A DNA stretch of 64,000 nt from an uncultured Xanthomonas sp. (GCA_943912265.1 CALTTS010000013.1:30460-94459), one strand, 5' to 3'; positions 46,171-58,524 are shown, counted from the stretch's first letter. The notes: generated by a model not told the origin, from the sequence alone. Numbers and translations: made by a program.

Positions 46171-49019
46171 CAGAACCACCGCCGGTCTTCGCCGGCGCCT
46201 TCGATGTTGTCCACGCAGCGCCCGCACAGTTCCGGATGCGCCGCATGTTCGCCGACGTCGGCGCGGTGCTGCCAGCAGCGCGCGCACTTGGGCTTGTCGG
46301 TCGGCCGCGCCAGCACGAACACCTCGTCGGCCTCGACCGGCGCCACGCTCACGTCGCCGCTGATGAACAGGAAGCGCAGCTCCCCGGCCAGCGGCTGCCA
46401 GCGCGCGGCCAGCTCCGCGCTGGCCGACACCTCGATCTCGGCATCCAGCGCGGCGCCGATCACGCCGTTGGCACGCATCGGCTCGAGCACCTTGGCCACC
46501 TGTTCGCGCAGCGCCAGCAGGCGCTCGAAGTCGGCGGCCGACAACGGCGCATCCGCCGGCAGCGGCGCAAGCCCCTCGTACCAGGTGGCGAACAGCACGT
46601 TGTCCTCGCGCTCGCCCGGCAGGTAGCCCCACAGCTCGTCGGCGGTGAAGCTCAGGATCGGCGCGATCCAGCGCGCGAAGGCCTCGACGATGCGGAACAT
46701 CGCGCTCTGCGCCGAACGCCGGCCGCGCGAATCCTCGGCCATCGTGTACAGGCGGTCCTTGGTCACGTCCAGGTACAGCGAGCCCAGGTCCACGCTGCAG
46801 AAGTTCAGCAGGGTCTGCACGATGGTGGCGAAGTCGTAGGCCTCGTAGGCGGCCTTGATCTTCTCCTGCATTTCCCAGGCGCGGTGCACGATCCAGCGGT
46901 CCAGCGCGACCATGTCGTCGAGCGGGCGCAGCTGCGCGGCCGGGTCGAAGCCGTTGAGGTTGGCCAGCAGGAAGCGCGCGGTGTTGCGCAGGCGGCGGTA
47001 GGCGTCGGCAGTGCGCTTGAGGATCTCCTGCGACAGCGACATCTCGTTGCTGTAATCGGTGGAGGCGATCCACAGGCGCAGGATGTCCGCGCCCAGGTTC
47101 TTCATGATGTCCTGCGGCTCGATGCCGTTGCCCAGCGACTTGGACATCTTGCGGCCGTGCTCGTCCACGGTGAAGCCATGGGTCAGGCACTGCCGGTACG
47201 GCGCGGCCTTGTCGATGGCGACGCCGGTCAGCAGCGAGGACTGGAACCAGCCGCGGTGCTGGTCCGAGCCCTCCAGGTACAGGTCGGCCGGCTTGCCCAG
47301 GCCGCGTTCGAGCAGCACGCATTCGTGGGTGACGCCCGAATCGAACCAGACGTCGAGGATGTCGGTCACCTTGTCGTACTGGCCGGCCTCTGCGCCGAGC
47401 AGCTCGGCCGCGTCGAGCGCGTACCAGGCGTCGATGCCGTCCGTTTCGACCCGCTCGGCCACCTGCCGCATCAGCTCCACGCTGCGCGGGTGCGGTTCGC
47501 CGGTTTCGCGGTGGATGAACAGCGCGATCGGCACGCCCCAGGTGCGCTGGCGCGAGATGGTCCAGTCCGGGCGCCCTTCCACCATCGAGGCGATGCGGTT
47601 CTGGCCCCAGGCCGGATACCACTTCACGCCCTTGATGGCCTCCAGCGCGTCGCGGCGCAGGCCGGCCTGCTCCATCGAGATGAACCACTGCGGCGTGGCG
47701 CGGAACGCGATCGGGGTCTTGTGGCGCCAGCAGTGCGGGTAGCTGTGGACGATCTTCGCGAAGGCCAGCAGCGAGCCGTTGCCGCGCAGCACGTCGACGA
47801 TGGCGTCGTTGGCCTTCCAGATGTGCATGCCGGCCAGCACGGTGTCGCCGGCCGGCGGCGTGGACGGCAGGTAGACGCCGCGCCCGTCCACCGGGTTCAG
47901 CTGGGCGGCGCCGTATTTCTCGATCAGGCCGTAGGCCTTGCCGACCACGTAGTCGTCCTGGCCGTGGCCGGGCGCGGTGTGGACGGCGCCGGTGCCGTCC
48001 TCGGCCGACACGTGCGCGCCGAGGAGCACCGGGATGTCGCGCTCGCCGTAGAACGGATGCGCCAGCATGGCGCCCTCCAGCGCGGCGCCGGCGGCCCGGC
48101 CGTGCACGTTCAGGTTGGTAACGCCGTAGCGCTGCAGCGCGCGCACGGCCAGCGGCTCGGCCAGCACCAGCCAGCGCCGCCTGCCGTCGTGCGCGGGCCC
48201 GTCGACCAGCACGTAGTCCAGTTCCGGCCCGAGCGTGACCGCCAGCGAGGCCGGCAGGGTCCACGGCGTGGTGGTCCAGATCGGCACCGCGATCTCCACG
48301 CCGTCCGGCAGCTCGACGCCGAAGCGCCGGGCCAGCTCCACGCCGTCGCGGGCCACGTAGGCCACGTCGATGGCCGGCGATTCCTTGTCCTGGTATTCGA
48401 TCTCGGCCTCGGCCAGCGCCGAACCGCAGTCGAAGCACCAGTGCACCGGCTTGACGCCGCGGCTCAGGTGGCCGTTCTCGATCACCTTGGCCAGCGCGCG
48501 GATCTCGTTGGCCTCGAAGCGGAAATCCAGCGACTTGTACGGGTGCTCCCAGTCGCCGATCACGCCCAGCCGCTTGAACCCGGTGCGCTGCAGGTCGATC
48601 TGCTCGGCCGCGTATTCGCGGCACTTCTGGCGGAATTCGGCGGCATCGAGCTTGACGCCCACCTTGCCCCACTTCTTCTCGATCGCGATCTCGATGGGCA
48701 GGCCGTGGCAGTCCCAGCCGGGGATGTACGGCGCGTCGAAACCGGCCATGTGGCGCGACTTGACGATGATGTCCTTGAGCACCTTGTTGACCGCATGGCC
48801 CAGGTGCATGGCGCCGTTGGCATACGGCGGGCCGTCGTGCAGCACGAAACGCGGCCGGCCGGCGGCATGCCGGCGCAGCCGGCCGTACAGGTCTTCCGCA
48901 TACCAGCGTTCGAGCATGCCCGGCTCGCGCCTGGGCAGGTCGCCGCGCATCGGGAAATCGGTGGCGGGCAGATGCAGGGTGGATTTGTAGTCTTGGCTCA
49001 CGGATGTCTCTGCCGTCAC
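46170..49019 (-). CDS. ileS: Isoleucyl-tRNA synthetase
   Basis: Class I aminoacyl-tRNA synthetase charging tRNA-Ile (949 residues). The HIGH-type motif is HLGH (72-75; PYANGAMHLGHAVN), and the KMSKS motif is intact (GRKMSKSLGNGIEP). The editing domain and a C-terminal zinc finger (CARCWQHRADVG; CGRCV) are present. I use the GTG at 49019, which overlaps the ribF stop as GTGA; a GTG six codons later (SQDYKSTLHLP) is the alternative. Confidence 0.97.
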   Translation of the reverse strand: MTAETSVSQDYKSTLHLPATDFPMRGDLPRREPGMLERWYAEDLYGRLRRHAAGRPRFVLHDGPPYANGAMHLGHAVNKVLKDIIVKSRHMAGFDAPYIPGWDCHGLPIEIAIEKKWGKVGVKLDAAEFRQKCREYAAEQIDLQRTGFKRLGVIGDWEHPYKSLDFRFEANEIRALAKVIENGHLSRGVKPVHWCFDCGSALAEAEIEYQDKESPAIDVAYVARDGVELARRFGVELPDGVEIAVPIWTTTPWTLPASLAVTLGPELDYVLVDGPAHDGRRRWLVLAEPLAVRALQRYGVTNLNVHGRAAGAALEGAMLAHPFYGERDIPVLLGAHVSAEDGTGAVHTAPGHGQDDYVVGKAYGLIEKYGAAQLNPVDGRGVYLPSTPPAGDTVLAGMHIWKANDAIVDVLRGNGSLLAFAKIVHSYPHCWRHKTPIAFRATPQWFISMEQAGLRRDALEAIKGVKWYPAWGQNRIASMVEGRPDWTISRQRTWGVPIALFIHRETGEPHPRSVELMRQVAERVETDGIDAWYALDAAELLGAEAGQYDKVTDILDVWFDSGVTHECVLLERGLGKPADLYLEGSDQHRGWFQSSLLTGVAIDKAAPYRQCLTHGFTVDEHGRKMSKSLGNGIEPQDIMKNLGADILRLWIASTDYSNEMSLSQEILKRTADAYRRLRNTARFLLANLNGFDPAAQLRPLDDMVALDRWIVHRAWEMQEKIKAAYEAYDFATIVQTLLNFCSVDLGSLYLDVTKDRLYTMAEDSRGRRSAQSAMFRIVEAFARWIAPILSFTADELWGYLPGEREDNVLFATWYEGLAPLPADAPLSAADFERLLALREQVAKVLEPMRANGVIGAALDAEIEVSASAELAARWQPLAGELRFLFISGDVSVAPVEADEVFVLARPTDKPKCARCWQHRADVGEHAAHPELCGRCVDNIEGAGEDRRWF

Positions 49020-50011
49020 GCGGCTTCAATGGAGGAATCCGCGCCCGTCGACGCGGAGGCTTGCGCGGCGGCAAGCAGGGTGCGCGCCTGTTCGGCGTCG
49101 CGGTGCATCTGTTCGGTCAGGGCCGGCAGACCGTCGAACTTCAGCTCGTCGCGCAGCTTGGCGACGAACTCGACCTCGATGTGGCGCCCGTACAGGTCGC
49201 CGTGGAAATCGAAGAGATGGGCCTCCAGCAGCGGCTCCACGCCGTCCACCGTCGGCCGCGTGCCGAAGCTGGACACCGACGGCCACGGCACGCGCCTGCC
49301 GGCAGCGTCGGCCACGCCGTGCACGCGCGTGGCGTAGATGCCGGCCAGCGCCGGCGTCTTCGGGAACCGCAGGTTGGCGGTGGGAAAGCCGAGCGTGCGG
49401 CCGAGCTGCTGGCCGTGGACGACGCGCCCGCCGATCGCGTAGGACCGCCCGAGCAGCACGGCGGCATGCTCGAACCGGCCGGCCTTGAGCAACTCGCGGA
49501 TGCGGGTGCTGGAAATGCGCTCGCCGTGGCCGTGGACCGGCGCGATCTCGCGCGCCGCGAACCCCAGCCGCGCACCCAGCGCATCCAGCAGCGCCAGGTC
49601 GCCGACGCGGCCCTTGCCGAAGCGGAATTCCGGGCCGACCCAGACCTCGCGCGCGCCGAGCCGGTGCACCAGCAGCTCGCGGACGAAATCCTCGGCCGTC
49701 ATCGCCGCCAGCCGCGCGTCGAAACGCAGCAGGCCGATGCCGTCCACGCCCAGCCCCCGCAACCCTTCGACCTTGGCCCGGGCCAGGGTCAGGCGGGGCG
49801 GCGGTTCGGCACCGGCGCGGGCGGCGAAGAACTCGCGCGGCAGCGGCTCGAAACTCAGCGCCACCGCCGCCAGCCCCAGCGATTCCGCGCGCGCCACGGC
49901 CTGCCGCACCAGCGCGCGATGGCCCAGGTGCAGGCCATCGAAAGCGCCGATGCAGACCACGCTCCCCTGCGGGAACAAAGCCCCGCCCACGGCGTCACGG
50001 AACAGCCTCAT
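49016..50011 (-). CDS. ribF: Bifunctional riboflavin kinase / FAD synthetase
   Basis: Converts riboflavin to FMN and FAD (331 residues). The N-terminal nucleotidyltransferase has GAFDGLHLGHRALV (HLGH 28-31) and ISSTRIRELL. The C-terminal flavokinase has GRTLGFPTANLRFP, SSFGTRPT and HLFDFHGDLYGR. It sits between murJ and ileS, as in many gammaproteobacteria. The start MRLFRDAVGG suits family length; the frame is open into intergenic sequence upstream. Confidence 0.97.
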   Translation of the reverse strand: MRLFRDAVGGALFPQGSVVCIGAFDGLHLGHRALVRQAVARAESLGLAAVALSFEPLPREFFAARAGAEPPPRLTLARAKVEGLRGLGVDGIGLLRFDARLAAMTAEDFVRELLVHRLGAREVWVGPEFRFGKGRVGDLALLDALGARLGFAAREIAPVHGHGERISSTRIRELLKAGRFEHAAVLLGRSYAIGGRVVHGQQLGRTLGFPTANLRFPKTPALAGIYATRVHGVADAAGRRVPWPSVSSFGTRPTVDGVEPLLEAHLFDFHGDLYGRHIEVEFVAKLRDELKFDGLPALTEQMHRDAEQARTLLAAAQASASTGADSSIEAA

Positions 50012-50099
50012 CAGTCTCCCGCTGCGCAAGGCCGGCCCGTGGCCGGCCCGATGATTGAATGAACGGCCAAGTATAGCCGCCCGCAGGCCCGAGGCGGCC

Positions 50100-51701
50100 T
50101 CACGGCCCGCGCAGATGGCGCGGACGGAAGCCCAATGCAACCAGTGCGGCGGCGTAGGCCACGACCCCGCTGCCCACCAGCAGCGCAAGCCAGCCGCCAC
50201 GCTCCCACTTGCCGGCCGAAGTGAATTCCGGCGCCCAGTGCAGTTCGAGCAGCACCACGGCCACCATCGCCGCGCACGCCAGCGCGAGCCGCAGCGCGAA
50301 ACCGCGCCAGCCGGGCTGCGGGCTGAACACCCGCGCCCTGCCGAGCCAGCGCCACAGCAGCACCAGGTTCAGGTAACTGGCCAGCGCGCTGGCCAGCCCC
50401 AGCGCCAGATGCAGGCCCGGCACCGCCTTCAGCGCCTCCCACACGCCCAACGCCTTGATCCCGGCCGGCACCCACAGCTGGTACAGCAGGGCCACGAAGG
50501 CGATGTTCAGCACCATGTTGGCCACCAGCGAAGCCACCCCGGCCCGCACCGGCGTGCGCGTGTCCTTGCGCGCATAGAACGCCGGCAGCACCACCTTGAC
50601 CAGCGCGAACGCCGGCAGGCCGAAACTGAGCCCGACCACCGACATCGCCGCCATTCGCGTGTCGAACGCGGTGAACCTGCCGTGCTGGAACAGCGTGGAC
50701 ACCAGCGGCACCGCCAGCAGCATCAGCCCGAGCGCCGCCGGCACCGCGATCAGCAAGGTGGTGCGCAGGCCCCAGTCCAGCGCCTTCGAGAAGCCGTCCG
50801 TGTCGGTGCGCACGTGATGGCGCGACAGCGCCGGCAGGATCACCGTGCCCAGCGCCACGCCGAACACGCCCAGCGGCAGTTCGAGGAAGCGGTCGGCCAG
50901 CGACAGCCACGACTGCGAGCCGTCCGCCAGCCGCGCCGCGATCAGCGTGTCCAGCAGCAGGTTCACCTGCGCCACCGACGAGCCGAACAGGGTCGGCACC
51001 ATCAGCGTCATCACCCGGCGCACGTCCGGGTGCCGCCAGCCCCAGCGCGGCAGGGTCAGCAGGTCGAGCCCGCGCAGCGCCGGCAGCTGGAACAGCAGCT
51101 GCAGCACGCCCGCCGCCAGCACCGCCCAGCCCAGCGCGAGGATCGGCACCTGCAGGCGCGGCGCCAACCACAGCGCGCCGGCGATCATGCACAGGTTGAG
51201 GATCACCGGGGTCAGCGCCGGGATGGCGAACCGGTCGAAGCTGTTCAGCGCCCCGCCCGCCAGCGCGGTCAGCGACACGAACAGGATGAACGGGAAGGTC
51301 AGCCGCAGCAGCTCCACCAGCACGCCGTACTTGGCCGGGTCCCCGCCCTCGCCGCTGAACACGCCGGCCAGCTGCGGCGCGAACACCAGCCCCAGCGCCA
51401 CCACGACCAGCAGGATCGCGCCCAGCGTGCCGGACACGCGCGCCATCAGTTCGCGCAGGTCGGCATGCGGGCGGGTCTCCTTCACCTCGGTGAACACCGG
51501 CACGAAAGCCGTGGAGAACGAACCCTCCGCGAACAGCCGGCGCATGAAATTGGGGATGCGGAAGGCCACCCAGAAGGCGTCCGTCATCGCATTGGCGCCG
51601 AACGTGGCCTGGATGGCCTGGTCGCGGACCAGCCCCAGCACCCGCGACACCATCGTCATGCCGCTGAACGACATCACCCCGCGCAGCATCCTCGCCGCCA
51701 T
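50100..51701 (-). CDS. murJ: Lipid II flippase MurJ
   Basis: Fourteen-helix membrane protein (533 residues) that moves the peptidoglycan precursor lipid II across the inner membrane. Family sequence is visible as SRVLGLVRDQAIQATFGA, DAFWVAFRIPNFMRRLFAEG, ELPLGVFGVALGTVILPALS and VVLPAFYARKDTRTPVRAG. The start MAARMLRGVMSF is chosen because upstream codons would overlap the divergent rpsT promoter region. It is 88 bases before ribF on the same strand. Confidence 0.96.
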   Translation of the reverse strand: MAARMLRGVMSFSGMTMVSRVLGLVRDQAIQATFGANAMTDAFWVAFRIPNFMRRLFAEGSFSTAFVPVFTEVKETRPHADLRELMARVSGTLGAILLVVVALGLVFAPQLAGVFSGEGGDPAKYGVLVELLRLTFPFILFVSLTALAGGALNSFDRFAIPALTPVILNLCMIAGALWLAPRLQVPILALGWAVLAAGVLQLLFQLPALRGLDLLTLPRWGWRHPDVRRVMTLMVPTLFGSSVAQVNLLLDTLIAARLADGSQSWLSLADRFLELPLGVFGVALGTVILPALSRHHVRTDTDGFSKALDWGLRTTLLIAVPAALGLMLLAVPLVSTLFQHGRFTAFDTRMAAMSVVGLSFGLPAFALVKVVLPAFYARKDTRTPVRAGVASLVANMVLNIAFVALLYQLWVPAGIKALGVWEALKAVPGLHLALGLASALASYLNLVLLWRWLGRARVFSPQPGWRGFALRLALACAAMVAVVLLELHWAPEFTSAGKWERGGWLALLVGSGVVAYAAALVALGFRPRHLRGP

Positions 51702-51740
51702 CAGCGCGCCCCCTTGACAAACCGCCAGCCCTTGGGGCTG

Positions 51741-51769
51741 TTGACGCAAGTGTCTGATACGATCATAAT
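51741..51769 (+). promoter_or_regulatory. Strong promoter of rpsT
   Basis: TTGACG (51741-51746) and CATAAT (51764-51769) have the ideal 17-base spacing in the murJ-rpsT divergent spacer. The start codon is about 45 bases downstream. Confidence 0.85.
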
Positions 51770-51814
51770 TTCGCGTTCGTTGCCCTTCACTTTTCGTTTT
51801 CAGGAACCACCATC

Positions 51815-52084
51815 GTGGCCAACATCAAGTCCGCCAAGAAGCGCGCCAAGCAGACCATTGTGCGCAATGCGCGCAACACGGCCCAGCGCTCCATGCTGCG
51901 CACCGCCGTCAAGAAAGTCATCAAGGCCCTGGACGCCGCCGACGTCGCCGGCGCCGAAGCCGCCTTCGCCGTGGCCCAGCCGATCCTGGACCGCTTCAGC
52001 GCGCGCGGCCTGATCCACAAGAACAAGGCCGCCCGCCACAAGAGCCGCCTGACCGCCCGCATCAAAGCGCTCAAGGCCGCCTGA
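51815..52084 (+). CDS. rpsT: 30S ribosomal protein S20
   Basis: Small-subunit protein (89 residues) binding 16S rRNA, with the family N-terminus MANIKSAKKRAKQTIVRNA and C-terminus LIHKNKAARHKSRLTARIKA. It is very rich in Lys, Arg and Ala and mostly helical. A strong promoter lies upstream and a bidirectional terminator downstream, so it is monocistronic. Its position divergent from murJ is usual in gammaproteobacteria. Confidence 0.99.
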   Translation: MANIKSAKKRAKQTIVRNARNTAQRSMLRTAVKKVIKALDAADVAGAEAAFAVAQPILDRFSARGLIHKNKAARHKSRLTARIKALKAA

Positions 52085-52135
52085 GGCAGCCGCTCCGCGG
52101 GAAACGCCGGTCCGCCGGCCGTTTCCCCGGGCATC

Positions 52136-52162
52136 AAAAAGCCCGGCCTCGGCCGGGCTTTT
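52136..52162. terminator. Bidirectional terminator between rpsT and obgE
   Basis: AAAAAGCCCGGCC-TC-GGCCGGGCTTTT: an 8-base GC stem extended by A-T pairs, with T-runs on both strands, between two convergent genes. Confidence 0.9.
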
Positions 52163-52193
52163 CGCGTGCGCGCGATGGCGCAGCCCCGTCGGC

Positions 52194-53243
52194 TCAGGCC
52201 CCATCGGCCTCGGCCTGTTCCTCGCGCTGGCGATCGAAGAACGCCATCACGTCCTTCATGATCGGCCACGTGCCTTCGCGGCCGAGCGCCGACACCAGAT
52301 ACCACGGCGCCGTCCAGCCCAGCTCGGCGATCACCCGCCCGGCCGCCTCGCGTGCCTCGTCCTCGAACATCAGGTCGGCCTTGTTCAGCACCAGCCAGCG
52401 CGGCTTGGCGAGCAGCTCGGGGTCGTGCCGCTCCAGCTCGCGCTCGATCGCGCGCACCTGTTCGACCGGCGACACGCCCTCCACGCCGCCTTCCATCGGC
52501 GAGATGTCCACCAGGTGCAGCAGCAGGCGGGTGCGCTGCAGGTGGCGCAGGAACTGGGTGCCGAGGCCGGCGCCGTCGGCCGCGCCCTCGATCAGGCCCG
52601 GCACGTCGGCGATCACGAAACTGCGGTGCGGTTCGACGCTGACCACGCCCAGGTTCGGGTACAGCGTGGTGAACGGGTAGTCGGCCACCTTGGGCGTCGC
52701 CGCCGACACCGCGCGGATGAAGGTGCTCTTGCCCGCATTCGGGAAACCGAGCAGGCCGACGTCGGCCAGCAGCTTCAGCTCCAGCTTCAGCAGGCGCTGC
52801 CCGCCCTCCTCGCCCGGCGTGGACTGGCGCGGGGAACGGTTGATCGAGCTCTTGAAGTGCATGTTGCCGAGCCCGCCCTTGCCGCCCTGCGCGACCAGCA
52901 GCCGGTCGCCGTGGCGAACCAGGTCGCCGATCACCTCGTCGGTATCGACGTTGGTCACCACGGTGCCCACCGGCACCTTCACCACCCGGTCCTCGCCGGC
53001 CTTGCCGTACATCTGCCGGCCCATGCCGTTCTCGCCGCGCTGCGCCTTGAAGATGCGCTCGTGGCGGAAGTCGACCAGCGTGTTGAGGTTCTCGTCGGCC
53101 AGCAGCCAAACGCTGCCGCCGTTGCCGCCGTCGCCGCCGTCCGGCCCGCCCATCGGGATGAACTTCTCGCGGCGGAAGCCGACGCAGCCGTTGCCGCCGT
53201 TGCCGGCGATCACTTCGATTTCAGCTTCGTCCACGAGTTTCAT
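52194..53243 (-). CDS. obgE: GTPase ObgE/CgtA
   Basis: Essential GTPase involved in 50S assembly and stress control (349 residues). The Gly-rich Obg domain begins MKLVDEAEIEVIAGNGGNGC. The G domain has GFPNAGKST (166-174), DVPGLIEGAADGAGLG and LNKADL. The C-terminal tail is short and acidic. It is the third gene after rplU and rpmA, a near-universal order. Confidence 0.98.
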   Translation of the reverse strand: MKLVDEAEIEVIAGNGGNGCVGFRREKFIPMGGPDGGDGGNGGSVWLLADENLNTLVDFRHERIFKAQRGENGMGRQMYGKAGEDRVVKVPVGTVVTNVDTDEVIGDLVRHGDRLLVAQGGKGGLGNMHFKSSINRSPRQSTPGEEGGQRLLKLELKLLADVGLLGFPNAGKSTFIRAVSAATPKVADYPFTTLYPNLGVVSVEPHRSFVIADVPGLIEGAADGAGLGTQFLRHLQRTRLLLHLVDISPMEGGVEGVSPVEQVRAIERELERHDPELLAKPRWLVLNKADLMFEDEAREAAGRVIAELGWTAPWYLVSALGREGTWPIMKDVMAFFDRQREEQAEADGA

Positions 53244-53317
53244 GCGTATGTCCGGTGTGTGTCTTCGGTGGAAGCGGCAAGCCCTGCCGCGAGTCTAGCG
53301 TCGCCGCCCGCATCAAC

Positions 53318-53343
53318 GAAAAGCCCCGCCGGAGCGGGGCTTT
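53318..53343 (-). terminator. Hairpin between rpmA and obgE
   Basis: AAAGCCCCGC-CGGA-GCGGGGCTTT, a 10-base stem with a minus-strand T-run, starting 26 bases after the rpmA stop. It probably attenuates or ends ribosomal-protein transcription before obgE. Confidence 0.8.
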
Positions 53344-53368
53344 CCGAAGCGCAACCGGAACCGGCGGA

Positions 53369-53629
53369 TCAGCTCTCGCCGACCACGCTCACGGTGCGGC
53401 GCTTGTTCGGCCCCTTGGTGCCGAACTCCACCTTGCCGTCGACCAGCGCGAACAGGGTGTGGTCGCGGCCGAGGCCGACGCCGGCGCCCGGATGGAACTG
53501 GGTGCCGCGCTGGCGGATGATGATGTTGCCGGCCTCGATGGACTGGCCGCCGTAGACCTTGACGCCGAGGTACTTCGGGTTGGAGTCGCGGCCGTTGCGC
53601 GAGGAGCCTACGCCCTTTTTGTGTGCCAT
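53369..53629 (-). CDS. rpmA: 50S ribosomal protein L27
   Basis: Large-subunit protein (86 residues) whose N-terminus reaches the peptidyl-transferase centre. The start MAHKKGVGSSRNGRDS and the VKVYGGQSIEAGNIIIRQRG region are typical. It lies 18 bases after rplU and is followed by a hairpin before obgE. Confidence 0.99.
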   Translation of the reverse strand: MAHKKGVGSSRNGRDSNPKYLGVKVYGGQSIEAGNIIIRQRGTQFHPGAGVGLGRDHTLFALVDGKVEFGTKGPNKRRTVSVVGES

Positions 53630-53647
53630 GACGGTTTCTCCCTATGC

Positions 53648-53956
53648 TCAGCCGGCGATGCCGGTGATCTCGATTTCGGTGTAATGCTGCCGGTGACCCT
53701 GATGCTTCATGTGGTGCTTGCGGCGGCGGAACTTGATGATGCGGACCTTGTCCGCACGGCCGTGCGAGACGACCTTGGCGGTGACCGAAGCGCCCTTCAG
53801 CGCATCGCCCACCTTGATGCCGTCGGCGTCGCCGAGCAGCAGGATGTCGTCGAACTTGATCTCGGAGCCGGCATCGGCCTCGAGCTTCTCGACGCGGAGC
53901 GTTTCGCCCTGCGCGACGCGGTATTGCTTACCGCCGGTGACCAGAACTGCGTACAT
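53648..53956 (-). CDS. rplU: 50S ribosomal protein L21
   Basis: Large-subunit protein (102 residues) starting MYAVLVTGGKQYRVAQGE and ending in the basic FRRRKHHMKHQGHRQHYTEI segment. A GAGGA ribosome-binding site sits about 10 bases before the ATG. It leads the rplU-rpmA-(obgE) unit from the promoter at 54020-54049. Confidence 0.99.
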   Translation of the reverse strand: MYAVLVTGGKQYRVAQGETLRVEKLEADAGSEIKFDDILLLGDADGIKVGDALKGASVTAKVVSHGRADKVRIIKFRRRKHHMKHQGHRQHYTEIEITGIAG

Positions 53957-54019
53957 GACCAGGCATTCCTCTGTAGTTATTGTGGTCGTGGCTGCCCGCC
54001 GGTGACGGACAGGAGCGGA

Positions 54020-54049
54020 ATGATAGCCCGCCGCGAAAGCCCGGGTCAA
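54020..54049 (-). promoter_or_regulatory. Promoter of rplU-rpmA
   Basis: On the minus strand TTGACC (54044-54049) and TATCAT (54020-54025) are separated by 18 bases, about 64 bases before the rplU start, in the 200-base divergent spacer with uvrA. Confidence 0.7.
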
Positions 54050-54156
54050 ACCGGCGGCCGGCTCCGGCCTGAACGCCGGGACGCATGGCATTGGCCGGAT
54101 TTGCCCCCATCTCGGGGGATCGCTACGCTCCCCTGTTGGCTCTCCGGACCTCCCTC

Positions 54157-57098
<2,942 letters not shown>

Positions 57099-57102
<4 letters not shown>

Positions 57103-57515
57103 GCGAACCCGCCCCCGCCCAGAAGATCCTGGCCCGCGTGCCGATCAGCGTGCGCTGGCGCGACATGGACAGCTTCGGCCACGTCAACAACGCCAAGTAC
57201 GTCTCCTACCTGGAAGAGGCGCGCGTGCGCTGGCTGGCCGGCGTGCCCGGCCTGGACATGAAGGGGCCGGTGCTGCCGGTGGTGGTCAACACCAACGTCA
57301 ACTACCGCCGCCCGATCGTGTGGCCGGACGACGTGCTGGTGGAACTGTTCGTCGAGCGCCTGGGCAACAGCAGCGTCACCATCGGCCACCGCATCGTCGA
57401 CCAGAAGGACGAGGCCGTCCTCTACTCGGACGGCAACGTGGTGGTGACCTGGATGGACACCCGCACCGGCAGGAGCGCGCCGCTGCCCGAGGCCATCCGC
57501 GCCGGCGGCGCCTGA
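57099..57515 (+). CDS. Acyl-CoA thioesterase (4HBT hot-dog family)
   Basis: Predicted cytosolic thioesterase (138 residues) of the 4-hydroxybenzoyl-CoA/YbgC-FadM type. The active-site motif is D24 in RWRDMDSFGHVNNAKYVSYL, and a Glu follows in EEARVRWL. VVNTNVNYRRPIVW is the second family segment. The substrate is not known. Coupled to uvrA by a 4-base overlap, which may be only packing. About 225 non-coding bases follow, with a repeated GCCTGAGCGCGG but no recognisable element. Confidence 0.9.
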
Positions 57516-57741
57516 GCGCGGACGCGGGCAGGGACGCCCGCCCGCACCGCCCGGCGATGGCCTGAGCGCGGGCGGAAACCGGCACCGCGACCGGCCGCAG
57601 CCCCGCCGGCAGTCGCGCGAGGCTGGCCGGGCGCACGGGCTACCAGCGGCCGCAAGGCCCGCGCAGCGGAGCGCAGGCCGGCCCGGGGCAAACCCGGCGC
57701 CAGCCCGTATCATGGCGGCAACTTCCCGCGCGAAACCCCGC

Positions 57742-58524
57742 ATGAGCGAGCTGCTGCAGATTCTGGACGACGGCCCGGTCCGTACCCTCCGTCTGGCCCG
57801 TCCGCCGGTCAACGCCCTCAACCCCGAGCTGTGCCGCGCCCTGATCGAGGCACTGGCCGAGGCCCATGCCGACGGCGTGCACGGGCTGGTGCTTGCCGGT
57901 GCCGAGGGCATCTTCACCGGCGGCCTGGACGTGCCCTACCTGATGTCGCTCGGCGATGACCGCGACGCCCTGCTGGATGCGTGGCATGCCTTCTTCGGCG
58001 CCGCCCGCGCCCTGGCCGAATCGCGCATCCCGGTGGCCGCGGCGCTGACCGGGCACTCGCCCGCCGGCGGCTGCGTGCTGGCGCTGTGCTGCGACTACCG
58101 GGTGATGGCGCGCAGCGTGGACCCGGCCAAGCCCTTCGTCATCGGCCTGAACGAAGTGCAGGTGGGGCTGGTGGCGCCGGAAGGCATCCAGCGCCTGATG
58201 CGCCGCGTGGTCGGCCCGCACCGCGCCGAGCGGCTGCTGGTGGCCGGCGAGATGGTGTCCGCCGAACGCGCCCTGGAAACCGGGCTGGTGGACGAACTGG
58301 CCGCACTGGCGGAAGTGGAGGCCCGCGCCCAGGCCTGGCTGCAGACCCTGCTGCGCCTGCCGCGCCAGCCGATGCTGCAGACCCGCGCGATCGCCCGCGC
58401 CGCGGTCGTCGAAAGCCTGGCGCCGGAGCTGATCCAGCTCGGCCGCTTCGTCGATGCGTGGTCGGCGCCGGACACCCAGGCTGCGCTGCGGGCGCTGCTT
58501 GCCCGCATCACCCGGACCGGCTGA
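57742..58524 (+). CDS. Enoyl-CoA delta-isomerase-like crotonase (ECI1 type)
   Basis: Crotonase-fold protein (260 residues), likely shifting a 3-enoyl to a 2-enoyl-CoA double bond in unsaturated fatty acid breakdown. The usual first catalytic Glu (GGGxELA) is replaced: the segment reads PAGGCVLALCCDYR. The second, E138 in GLNEVQVGLVAPEG, is kept. This single-Glu pattern and the sequence around it resemble mitochondrial ECI1, so isomerase is favoured over hydratase. The oxyanion-hole segment is EGIFTGGLDVPYL. The ATG at 57742 is chosen over an upstream in-frame ATG. Confidence 0.88.
   Translation: MSELLQILDDGPVRTLRLARPPVNALNPELCRALIEALAEAHADGVHGLVLAGAEGIFTGGLDVPYLMSLGDDRDALLDAWHAFFGAARALAESRIPVAAALTGHSPAGGCVLALCCDYRVMARSVDPAKPFVIGLNEVQVGLVAPEGIQRLMRRVVGPHRAERLLVAGEMVSAERALETGLVDELAALAEVEARAQAWLQTLLRLPRQPMLQTRAIARAAVVESLAPELIQLGRFVDAWSAPDTQAALRALLARITRTG

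Noticed and set aside
46236..49337. A long open frame opposite ileS
   Set aside because: Antisense shadow of ileS; His/Arg/Gly-rich, no recognisable fold.
54105..54122. CCCCC-ATCTC-GGGGG hairpin upstream of uvrA as an SOS (LexA) site
   Set aside because: It lacks the spacing and bases of known LexA boxes (CTG-N10-CAG or the TTAGTA-type site of xanthomonads), so regulation by LexA is not supported.
57510..57571. Twelve-base repeat GCCTGAGCGCGG at 57510 and 57560 in the spacer after the thioesterase gene
   Set aside because: Only two copies with a GC-rich composition; chance or a short duplication at the gene end. No RNA or site could be supported.
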